13,477 nucleotides of DNA, taken from NCBI GenBank assembly GCA_046540855.1, contig JBKHEJ010000057.1, forward strand, positions 1 to 13,477. The letters are read 5' to 3'. Positions 5,975 through 11,564 of this stretch are shown here, in pieces (position 1 is the stretch's first letter; each line of letters opens with the position of its first letter). Source of the DNA: T1Sed10-7 sp046540855 (GTDB lineage Bacteria > Actinomycetota > Nitriliruptoria > Nitriliruptorales > Nitriliruptoraceae). Both the position numbers and the translations under genes were made by a program. The notes under the pieces were generated by a model, which made no database searches, was not told the DNA's origin, and saw nothing but the letters and a program-made list of their open reading frames with translations.

Positions 5975-7410
5975 AGGTCCTCGCACCAGCCGGCCGGCTC
6001 GTTGCGCTCCCCGCAGGAGTCCCCGAAGCGCTCGTAGGACGATCCGACCGGGCTCTCGACGAACAGCTCGTCGCAGGCGGGCATGTCGCCGCCCTCGCAC
6101 GCGTCCCAGAGCCGATCCAGCACCGGGTCGTCCCCGTACCCGGTGACGTCGGCTGGGCCTGGGGCAGCCGAGCCGTAGAGGTCCTCGCACCAGCCGGCCG
6201 GCTCGTTGCGCTCCCCGCAGGAGTCCCCGAAGGCCTCGTACCCCGACGCCACCGGGCTGTAGCGGTAGAGGTCGTCGCAGGCCTGCATATCGCCGGCCTC
6301 GCACGCGTCCCACAACGCGTCCAGGCCCGGGTCGGTCCCGTACCCGTCCACCCCCGGGTCCCAGTAGGACCCGTCATCCAGCCAGCCGTCTGGCAGGTCC
6401 GGCGCACCGGGGCCCGAGCAGCTCGGGGTCACGGTGGACGGCGCGGCGACGATCGCCTCGAGGTCCTCCCGCAGGAAGGCGTAGGTGTAGCTCAGCCCCA
6501 CGACCTGGCGTCCGTCGCCGGCGGCGAACTCGGTGACGACCCCCGCGACGCGACCGCGGTCATCGAGCAGCGGCCCGCCGCTCGACCCGTAGTCGGTGAT
6601 CTCGTCGGAGGCCAGGGCGATGCGCTCGCCGCCCTCGGTCTGGAACGACATCAACGTTCCGGGGGCGACCGAGAAGGTCAGCAGCGGGGTGGGGTAGCTG
6701 AGCGCGGTGACCGACTGGCCCTCGGCCAGCTCCTCGGTCGGTGCCCACTCGAGCCACACGTCCAGCGGACCGGCGACCTCGATGACGGCCAGGTCCGGCC
6801 AGTCTCGCAGGCCGATGACCGTGCCCTCGAGCGAGCTGCCGTCCCGCGCGACCAGGCGCGGCGTGGGGTCGACGTCCACGACGTGCGCGTTGGTCACGAG
6901 CAGGTCGTCCGCGATCGCGAACGCGGTTCCGGTGCCGCTGACGCCGCACCCCTCCACCTCGACGCGGAAGACGGCGTCCCCGAACCGCTCGCCGAGCTGC
7001 TGCGCGGACAGGGCTCCGTCGCCGTCGGTGTCACCCTGTCCACCCTCCGGCTCAGCCGGCCTGCCGCTCGACGCTCCCTCGGGGGCGTCCTCGGCCGCGG
7101 GCTCGAGGCTCGCCGGTCCGGCGGCCGGTGCTGCCGGGTCGTCATCGCCGCTGAGCAGCAGCACCCCGAGACCGCCGAGCAGCGCGAGCACGAGCACCCC
7201 GAGGATCGCCGCGAGCCAGCCGAGGCCACCACCACCACGGCCGGGACCCGGGCCCGCTGCTGCGGAACCGAAGGGTGGTGGGCTGCCCGGGGGCGGGCCA
7301 CCCGGGGGTGGGCCACCCGGGGGTGGGCCACCCGGGGGCGGGCCGGGGGGCGGGGGCAGCGGGCCACCACCCCGGCTGGGGCCTGCACCCGCACCTGGGG
7401 TTCCCGCCAT
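5965..7410 (-). CDS. Membrane-anchored trypsin-like serine protease with tandem Cys-rich C-terminal repeats
   Basis: This 481-residue protein has, in order: a Gly/Pro-rich cytosolic N-terminus with GGPPP repeats (about 14-45); one membrane segment (about 64-86); an acidic Ala/Glu/Gly-rich linker; a loop DTDGDGALSAQQ (127-138) resembling a degenerate EF-hand; and a trypsin-like domain (about 140-325). The catalytic residues are visible: TNAHVVD (H176), DLAVIEV (D206) and YGSSGGPLL (S277). Two Cys-rich repeats end the protein (about 356-413 and 425-481). Each has LDxLWDACExGDMxACDxL, then SPV, then FGDSCGERN and GWCEDLYG, with four cysteines per repeat. This repeat type recurs in secreted actinobacterial proteins; its function is unknown to me. 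The ATG at 7408-7410 is preferred over the GTG at 7432-7434 because GGAG lies just before it. The topology suggests a cell-surface protease; the substrate is unknown. Confidence 0.88.
   Translation of the reverse strand: MAGTPGAGAGPSRGGGPLPPPPGPPPGGPPPGGPPPGGPPPGSPPPFGSAAAGPGPGRGGGGLGWLAAILGVLVLALLGGLGVLLLSGDDDPAAPAAGPASLEPAAEDAPEGASSGRPAEPEGGQGDTDGDGALSAQQLGERFGDAVFRVEVEGCGVSGTGTAFAIADDLLVTNAHVVDVDPTPRLVARDGSSLEGTVIGLRDWPDLAVIEVAGPLDVWLEWAPTEELAEGQSVTALSYPTPLLTFSVAPGTLMSFQTEGGERIALASDEITDYGSSGGPLLDDRGRVAGVVTEFAAGDGRQVVGLSYTYAFLREDLEAIVAAPSTVTPSCSGPGAPDLPDGWLDDGSYWDPGVDGYGTDPGLDALWDACEAGDMQACDDLYRYSPVASGYEAFGDSCGERNEPAGWCEDLYGSAAPGPADVTGYGDDPVLDRLWDACEGGDMPACDELFVESPVGSSYERFGDSCGERNEPAGWCEDLYG
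5967..6232. repeat. 62-bp perfect direct repeat inside the protease gene (copies 5967-6028 and 6171-6232)
   Basis: The two copies are identical over 62 bp and lie 204 bp apart, exactly 68 codons. Similarity continues at the same offset further on, for example 6081-6108 versus 6285-6312 with only two differences. The copies encode FGDSCGERNEPAGWCEDLYG. This looks like a recent in-frame tandem duplication or gene conversion of one C-terminal repeat. The right-hand boundary of copy 1 contains the stop codons of both the protease and the convergent permease. Confidence 0.9.
7291..7344. repeat. 15-bp tandem repeat encoding Gly-Gly-Pro-Pro-Pro units
   Basis: About 3.6 units of a 15-bp repeat (GGGTGGGCCACCCGG with a T/C variant at one position) lie in the 5' part of the protease gene. 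Because the unit is a multiple of three, copy number changes would lengthen or shorten the Pro-rich cytosolic tail without a frameshift. Confidence 0.85.
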
Positions 7411-7479
7411 GACGCGCTCCGGACCATCGACCACCCTGCGTAGCCTGCCGGACCGTGCGCGAGGACGGTTAGAGCCTTC

Positions 7480-7500
7480 CGGCCCGCTGCGGCCGGGCCG
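7480..7500 (-). terminator. GC hairpin just after uppP (likely terminator)
   Basis: CGGCCCG (7480-7486) and CGGGCCG (7494-7500) form a perfect 7-bp stem with a 7-nt loop, 18 nt past the uppP stop on the minus strand. No T-tract follows. It sits between uppP and the protease gene and probably separates their transcripts. Confidence 0.45.
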
Positions 7501-7518
7501 CGGCGGGGGTCGTGGGCG

Positions 7519-8403
7519 TCAGCCAGCGCCAAGCACGAGCAGCGACAGCACCGCCACCGGCAGCACGTAGTACGCGAACCCCTCGACGCCGGCACGGCTG
7601 ACGAGCCGCACGAGGAACGCGATGGCGAGGTAGCCGGAGACCGCCGAAGCGACCACACCGACCACGAGGTCGGCGACGCTGAGCGTGCCGAGGTCGTCCA
7701 CCGCCGGCAGCTGCACCAGCGCGGCGCCCCCGATCGCGGGCAGCCCGAGCAGGAACGCGAAGCGGGTGGCGCTCGGACGGCTCAGGCCCGCAGCGATCCC
7801 CGAGGAGATGGTCAGCCCGGACCGGGACAGGCCCGGCAGCAACGCGAAGCACTGGGCCACGCCGACGGTGAGCGCCTGTCCGACCGTGAGCCGCTGCAGA
7901 CCACCGAGCGGCTCAGGCCCCCCCGCCACCGACGGTGCGTCGAGGTCGTCGGCGGTGACCGTGCCCGCCGCCTCGCGCCGGCGGTGCACCCACTCGCCAG
8001 CCAGGAGCACCCCGGCGGTCGCGAACAGCAGCCACGCGGTCGTGATCGGATCGTCGAACACCGACTCGACCAGGCCGTCCAGCGTCAGCCCGGCGACCGC
8101 GACCGGCACGCTCGCGAGCGCGAGCAGCCCGATCAGCCGGCGGTACCCGTCCCGCTCCGGGGAGGGCGCGGCGACGGTGACCGCACGCAGCATCGCCCAC
8201 AGGTCCCGCCGGTAGTAGAGCAGCAGCGCCGCCAGCGTCCCGACGTGGAGCGCGACGTCGAAGGCGAGGCCGTGCCGCGGCCACCCCGCCAGCGCCGGGA
8301 CGAGCACGAGGTGCCCGGAGGAGGACACCGGGATGAACTCGGTCAGCCCCTGCACGATGCCGAGCACGAGCGCCTGGACCCACTCCGGTGCCTCGGCGAT
8401 CAC
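7519..8403 (-). CDS. uppP: Undecaprenyl-diphosphatase UppP (BacA family)
   Basis: UppP is an integral membrane enzyme that dephosphorylates undecaprenyl diphosphate to regenerate the lipid carrier for peptidoglycan and other envelope polymers. Overexpression of the family gives bacitracin resistance. The 294-residue protein carries both diagnostic motifs: GLTEFIPVSSSGHLVL (19-34, with E22 and the SSSGH loop) and PGLSRSG (190-196, R194). Multiple hydrophobic segments fill the rest. The central hydrophilic loop (about 140-170) is Glu/Asp/Pro-rich. Length is slightly above the usual ~270. The start is GTG at 8401-8403 with GGAGG about 5 nt upstream. It is a stand-alone gene flanked by hairpins on both sides. 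Confidence 0.95.
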   Translation of the reverse strand: MIAEAPEWVQALVLGIVQGLTEFIPVSSSGHLVLVPALAGWPRHGLAFDVALHVGTLAALLLYYRRDLWAMLRAVTVAAPSPERDGYRRLIGLLALASVPVAVAGLTLDGLVESVFDDPITTAWLLFATAGVLLAGEWVHRRREAAGTVTADDLDAPSVAGGPEPLGGLQRLTVGQALTVGVAQCFALLPGLSRSGLTISSGIAAGLSRPSATRFAFLLGLPAIGGAALVQLPAVDDLGTLSVADLVVGVVASAVSGYLAIAFLVRLVSRAGVEGFAYYVLPVAVLSLLVLGAG

Positions 8404-8457
8404 GACGCCCTCCGCTGGTCCGACCCCTCGCCGGCGGCGTCGCGGCGGGGCGGGGCG

Positions 8458-8463
8458 ACGCTA
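8458..8463 (-). promoter_or_regulatory. Candidate -10 box (TAGCGT) for uppP
   Basis: On the minus strand TAGCGT lies about 55 nt before the uppP start codon and fits the TAnnnT pattern of actinobacterial -10 boxes. The -35 region is not convincing. The remainder of the gap 8404-8590 holds the feo terminator and nothing else I can identify. Confidence 0.28.
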
Positions 8464-8546
8464 CCGGGCGCGAGCGCTGCGGAGGTGACCGGGCCTTGGG
8501 GCCGGCTCGGGAGCGTGGTACCCGGGCCGACGCCCCCCGGACGCCC

Positions 8547-8577
8547 GCGATCCCCGGGGACCTCCCCCGGGGATCGC
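8547..8577 (-). terminator. Strong 13-bp hairpin terminator after the feo operon
   Basis: GCGATCCCCGGGG (8547-8559) and CCCCGGGGATCGC (8565-8577) form a perfect 13-bp stem with the 5-nt loop ACCTC. It begins 13 nt after the feoC-like stop. There is no T-run, matching the stem-only terminators common in high-GC actinobacteria. It marks the end of the feoA-feoB-feoB-feoC transcript. Confidence 0.75.
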
Positions 8578-8590
8578 AGGAGCGTGCGGC

Positions 8591-8830
8591 TCAGTTGGCC
8601 AACGGGCACCGCTTGCAGGCCGGCAGCGACGGCACGGGCTCGCAGCCGGTGGATCCGCACCCCTCCGGCAGCGCCGCGACCTCGACCCCGGTGATCCACC
8701 CACGGTCGATCGCGTGGACCAGTGCCGCGTGGACCGCGTCCCGGTCCGCGTGCAGCCGGCGGGCCAGGCCGTCGAGGTCGACGCTGCGACCCTCGGCCTC
8801 GTCGATGGCCTCACGGATGGCGAGCAACAT
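8591..8830 (-). CDS. FeoC-like small winged-helix protein with four cysteines
   Basis: A 79-residue protein encoded last in the feo operon, 4 nt after the FeoB permease stop. Residues 1-50 look like a small winged helix (REAIDEAEGRSVDLDGLARRL, HAALVHAIDRGWITGV). The C-terminus has four cysteines, C58, C63, C72 and C75, spaced C-x4-C-x8-C-x2-C. FeoC of enterobacteria has the same plan (winged helix plus Cys motif able to bind an iron-sulfur cluster) and is proposed to regulate or stabilise FeoB. The cysteine spacing here differs from the Klebsiella/E. coli FeoC pattern. The start is ATG at 8828-8830 with GGGAGG about 8 nt upstream, inside the end of the permease gene. The assignment rests on position, size and architecture, not clear sequence identity. 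Confidence 0.72.
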   Translation of the reverse strand: MLLAIREAIDEAEGRSVDLDGLARRLHADRDAVHAALVHAIDRGWITGVEVAALPEGCGSTGCEPVPSLPACKRCPLAN

Positions 8831-8834
8831 GGTC

Positions 8835-10568
8835 TCAGCCTCCCGCGAAGAACCGGACGAACAACCGCCCTGCCTGGAACACCACCGTCGCCGCCAGGTA
8901 CGCGACCGTCATGCTCAGGCCCACCGACAGCAGGGCCCAGCGGGAGCCGAGCTCGGCCTTGAGCGCGCCGATCGTGGCGAAGCACGGGACGTACAGGAGG
9001 ACGAAGACCATCAGCGCGAGCGCCGCGACGGTCGCGTAGCCACCGCTGGAGGCCTCGAGGCTCTCGGTGAGCGGTGCCGCGAGCCCGCTGACATCCTCCT
9101 CCTCTTCCTCGCCGCCGCCACCGAACTCCAGGCCGACCATCGCCGGCAGCGCCAGCGCAGCGTCCCGGGTCGCGACCAGCAGTCCGGTCCCGATCTCGAG
9201 CACCTCCTCACCGACGGTGGGCGGCTCCTCCGGCGTCTCAGCCGGCTCGAGGTCGTACACCTGCCAGAACGAGGCGACCATGACCTCCTTGGCGACCAGC
9301 CCCGTCATGAGCGAGCCGGTGACCTCCCAGCTGTCCAACCCGGTGGGCGCGAGCGTCGGCGCCACCACCCGGGAGGTCGCCGCGAAGGCGCTCTCGTCCA
9401 GTTCGGTGTCCGCGAAGGAGCCGTTGCCGCCGACCGGGATGGACAGCAGCAGCCACACGCCGATCGCCCCGGCGAGGATGACCGGGCCGGCCTCCTTGAC
9501 GAAGGCGCCGACGCGCTGTCCGACGTGGCGGGACAGCACGCGGGCACTCGGGCGGCGGTAGGGCGGCAGCTCCAGGATGAAGGAGTTGGACCGCTCAGCC
9601 CGCAGGAGGGTGCCGTTGAGCAGCGCACCGAGCGCCAGCACAGCGACGATCGAGAGCAGGTACATCCCGAACACGACCGTCCCGGAGGCGTCCGTGAAGA
9701 AGATCGTCGCGAGCAGCACGTAGACCGGGAGCCGGGCGGCGCAGGAGACGAAGGGCACGAGCAGGGCGGTCATGATCCGATCGCGACGGCGCTCCAGCAC
9801 CCGCGTGGCGTACACGCCCGGCACGCTGCAGCCGAAGCCCAGCAGCAGCGGCAGGAAGCTCTTGCCGGACAGCCCGATCGGGGCCATCACGCGGTCCAGG
9901 AGGAACGCGGCGCGGGCCATGTAGCCGGAGTCCTCGAGCACCCCGAGCGCGAGGTAGAGGATGGCGAGCACGGGCACGAACACGAGCACGCCGCCGATGC
10001 CGGCGAGCAGGCCGTCGACCAGCGCGCTCTCGACCCAGCTGCCCTCGAGCCCGACCACTCCGACACCCGCGACCACCAGTCGGGTCAGCGGTCCTCCGAC
10101 CACCGACTCGACCCAGCCGAGGAACGGGTCGGCGACGTCGACGACCAGGGTGAAGGTCAGCCACATCAGGCCGAGGAAGATGGGTATCCCCAGCCAGCGG
10201 TTGGTCAGGACCTCATCGAGGCGGTCGGTCATCGAGCGCGGTGTGGTCTCGCGCTCGACGCTGGCGGCGGTCAGGTCGTGCGCCCAGCCGTAGCGCCGGT
10301 CGGCGATCACCAGCGCCGGGGGCACGCCGAGGGCACCGCGGATCCGCTCGATCGCGGCCGTGGCTTCGGCAGCCACCGCTGCGCCGCCGGGGGTGGCGAC
10401 GACCAGGGCGGTGACGACCGGCTCCTCCTCCAGCAGCCGCAGCGCCAGCCAGCGTGCGTCGGCCTCGCCCTCGAGGTCGAGCGCTGCCAGCGCCGGGGTG
10501 AGGCGCTCGAGCTCGGCCTCGATCGCGGGGTCGTAGGTGATGGGCAGGGTGGGGACAGCGCTGGTCAT
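8835..10568 (-). CDS. feoB: FeoB membrane permease part, encoded separately from its G-protein
   Basis: This 577-residue protein is the Fe(II) permease half of FeoB. Residues 1-115 correspond to the region that normally links the G domain to the membrane part (ARWLALRLLEEEP, then a basic ADRRYGWAHDL). The Gate domains follow: LEDSGYMARAAFLLDR (211-226), GFGCSVPGVYATR (244-256), PFVSCAARLPVYVLL (272-286), TGLVAKEVMVA (422-432) and VPCFATIGALKAE (527-539). They retain the conserved cysteines C247, C276 and C529. Canonical FeoB usually reads GFGCNVPA at the first gate; here it is GFGCSVPG. A long acidic loop (about 440-495, including five consecutive Glu) precedes the last hydrophobic segments. 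No P-loop is present. The ATG start overlaps the G-protein stop as ATGA, with GGAGGAG immediately upstream. Confidence 0.93.
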   Translation of the reverse strand: MTSAVPTLPITYDPAIEAELERLTPALAALDLEGEADARWLALRLLEEEPVVTALVVATPGGAAVAAEATAAIERIRGALGVPPALVIADRRYGWAHDLTAASVERETTPRSMTDRLDEVLTNRWLGIPIFLGLMWLTFTLVVDVADPFLGWVESVVGGPLTRLVVAGVGVVGLEGSWVESALVDGLLAGIGGVLVFVPVLAILYLALGVLEDSGYMARAAFLLDRVMAPIGLSGKSFLPLLLGFGCSVPGVYATRVLERRRDRIMTALLVPFVSCAARLPVYVLLATIFFTDASGTVVFGMYLLSIVAVLALGALLNGTLLRAERSNSFILELPPYRRPSARVLSRHVGQRVGAFVKEAGPVILAGAIGVWLLLSIPVGGNGSFADTELDESAFAATSRVVAPTLAPTGLDSWEVTGSLMTGLVAKEVMVASFWQVYDLEPAETPEEPPTVGEEVLEIGTGLLVATRDAALALPAMVGLEFGGGGEEEEEDVSGLAAPLTESLEASSGGYATVAALALMVFVLLYVPCFATIGALKAELGSRWALLSVGLSMTVAYLAATVVFQAGRLFVRFFAGG

Positions 10569-11146
10569 CGCTCCTCCTCCACGGTCGAGGTCGGGGCGGA
10601 CGGCTGCCGGGCTGCTGCCTCGGTCGCCAGTTCCGCGAGCGCCGACCGGAGCTCGTCCATCCCCGTGCCCGAGCGGGCCACGGTGCGGATCACGGGTGCC
10701 GCGAGCGCGGCGCTGAGGACCTCGTCGTCCAGGACGAAGCCGTCACGGGCGGCGGAATCGGTCATGTTCAGCGCCACCACCATCGGCCGGCCCAGCTCGG
10801 CGATCTGGGCGGCGAGGTAGAGGTTGCGCTCGAGGTTCGTGCTGTCGAGGACGACCACGACCGCATCGAGGTTGGGATCGAGGAGGGCCTGCTCGGCGAT
10901 CTGCTCCTCCGGGGAGCTACCGGCCAGGCTGTAGGTCCCGGGCAGGTCGACGAGCTCCACCTCGAGGGCACCGATGCGGACGGTGCCGGCGTGACGCTCG
11001 ACGGTCTTGCCCGGCCAGTTCGCCACGTGCTGGCGCGATCCGGTCAGGTGGTTGAACAGGCTGGACTTGCCGACGTTGGGGTTGCCGGCCAGCGCTACCT
11101 GCAGGTGCGGTCCAGCCGCGCGCGAGCGGTGCGAACGCTCAAGCAT
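10565..11146 (-). CDS. feoB: FeoB G-protein part, encoded separately from the permease
   Basis: A 193-residue GTP-binding protein matching the N-terminal NFeoB domain, which binds and hydrolyses GTP and controls Fe(II) transport through the permease. G motifs: G1 GNPNVGKSS (21-29), switch I NWPGKTVERHAG (T48 as G2), G3 DLPGTYSL (67-74), G4 NMTD (127-130) and G5 ARSGTG (157-162). It ends in a Glu-rich tail whose codons double as the Shine-Dalgarno of the next gene. The part of a normal FeoB after residue ~180 is absent and supplied by the adjacent ORF. The preferred start is ATG at 11144-11146, with GGAGG about 6 nt upstream, overlapping the feoA stop by 8 bp; the open frame extends further but would run through feoA. 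Confidence 0.93.
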   Translation of the reverse strand: MLERSHRSRAAGPHLQVALAGNPNVGKSSLFNHLTGSRQHVANWPGKTVERHAGTVRIGALEVELVDLPGTYSLAGSSPEEQIAEQALLDPNLDAVVVVLDSTNLERNLYLAAQIAELGRPMVVALNMTDSAARDGFVLDDEVLSAALAAPVIRTVARSGTGMDELRSALAELATEAAARQPSAPTSTVEEER

Positions 11147-11375
11147 CGGTGCCCTCCTCGATGACGTCGATGCCGGAGGCCTGTGAGCGCCGGAGCGCCA
11201 GCAGCCCGTCGGCGACCCGCAGAGCGAGCGGCCCGCCGAAGGGGCCACGTCGCAGCACCTCGACGCGAGCGCCGTGGCGGAGACCGAGCTCGGTCATCCG
11301 ACGCTGCTCAGCGGGGGGGGCGGTGACCGCGGTCACGGTCACCGGGGTGTTCGTGGGTACCTGGTCGAGGGTCAC
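11139..11375 (-). CDS. feoA: FeoA, SH3-like ferrous iron transport accessory protein
   Basis: FeoA is a small cytosolic beta-barrel protein needed for FeoB-dependent Fe(II) uptake. This product (78 residues from the chosen start) has the family layout: TLDQVPTNTPVTVTAV, then RRMTELGLRHGARVEVLRRGPFGGPLALRV and a C-terminal LRRSQASGIDVI. It is first in the operon and overlaps the FeoB G-protein gene by 8 bp. The start GTG at 11373-11375 is preferred because GAGG (11382-11385) lies 6 nt before it and the product then begins with the typical TLDQ. The GTG at 11385-11387 would directly abut the GGAGG with no spacer. Expression is probably iron-dependent; see the operator-like repeats at 11452-11486. 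Confidence 0.92.
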   Translation of the reverse strand: MTLDQVPTNTPVTVTAVTAPPAEQRRMTELGLRHGARVEVLRRGPFGGPLALRVADGLLALRRSQASGIDVIEEGTDA

Positions 11376-11381
11376 GGGGAG

Positions 11382-11391
11382 CCTCACCTCC
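11382..11391 (-). promoter_or_regulatory. Shine-Dalgarno region that decides the feoA start
   Basis: On the minus strand GGAGG (11387-11391) is followed closely by GAGG (11382-11385). The second has a 6-nt spacer to GTG 11373-11375. The upstream GTG at 11385-11387 is embedded in this purine tract and could not use it. Confidence 0.5.
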
Positions 11392-11424
11392 AGAGTTGAC
11401 GGTGGTGCCTCAAGGACGATGGCG

Positions 11425-11443
11425 GTGCCCCGGGTACGGGCAC
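11425..11443 (-). other. Hairpin in the feoA leader
   Basis: GTGCCC (11425-11430) and GGGCAC (11438-11443) form a 6-bp stem with a 7-nt loop, between the candidate operator and the feoA start. A regulatory role is not shown by the sequence. Confidence 0.25.
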
Positions 11444-11451
11444 GTCAGCAC

Positions 11452-11486
11452 TGAGGCGAGGTTGGCCTTCGTAAGGCAGCCCTAAC
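11452..11486 (-). promoter_or_regulatory. Candidate DtxR/IdeR-type iron operator upstream of feoA
   Basis: The plus-strand segment 11471-11486 reads GTAAGGCAGCCCTAAC, an inverted repeat GTWAGG-N4-CCTWAC. It resembles the core of DtxR/IdeR boxes (TTAGGTTAGSCTAACCTAA); the 19 bp starting at 11472 match a degenerate form (TWAGGTWAGSCTWACCTWA) at about 12 positions by eye. An overlapping stretch, 11452-11470, matches to a similar degree. A perfect repeat GCCTT-CGT-AAGGC (11465-11477) bridges the two. In actinobacteria DtxR-family repressors bind such sites when Fe(II) is plentiful. Placement about 80-110 nt before feoA fits, but the match is partial. The rest of the gap 11376-11564 holds no gene. 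Confidence 0.42.
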
Positions 11487-11564
11487 AGGGACCTTCTACC
11501 CCTCCCCGGCGACGAGTGACCCGGGTCCTGACGGGGGCTCGGTCGCACCCTTGCGGCGGGGGTC

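Noticed and set aside
5967..6232. Ends of a mobile element
   Set aside because: The 62-bp repeats are direct, in frame and encode a protein repeat; there is no transposase and no terminal inverted repeats.
4127..6313. A 728-codon minus-strand frame across the ABC genes
   Set aside because: It is antisense to the ATPase and permease, with repetitive Gln/Arg/Asp composition and no recognisable motif.
7291..7344. CRISPR-like array
   Set aside because: The 15-bp units are contiguous, without spacers, and encode Gly-Gly-Pro-Pro-Pro in frame; this is a coding minisatellite.
4708..7443. A 911-codon plus-strand open frame spanning the permease and the protease region
   Set aside because: It is antisense to or out of frame with two genes with clear motifs, its translation is Arg/Gly/Ala-rich low-complexity sequence without domains, and stops are simply rare at this GC content.
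8388..10820. An 810-codon plus-strand open frame across the feo operon
   Set aside because: It is antisense to feoB and feoC, and the translation is His/Gln/Arg/Asp-rich, typical of a shadow frame of a GC-rich gene.
11376..11464. Metal-sensing riboswitch in the feoA leader
   Set aside because: Only one small hairpin is present and no conserved riboswitch core is recognisable.
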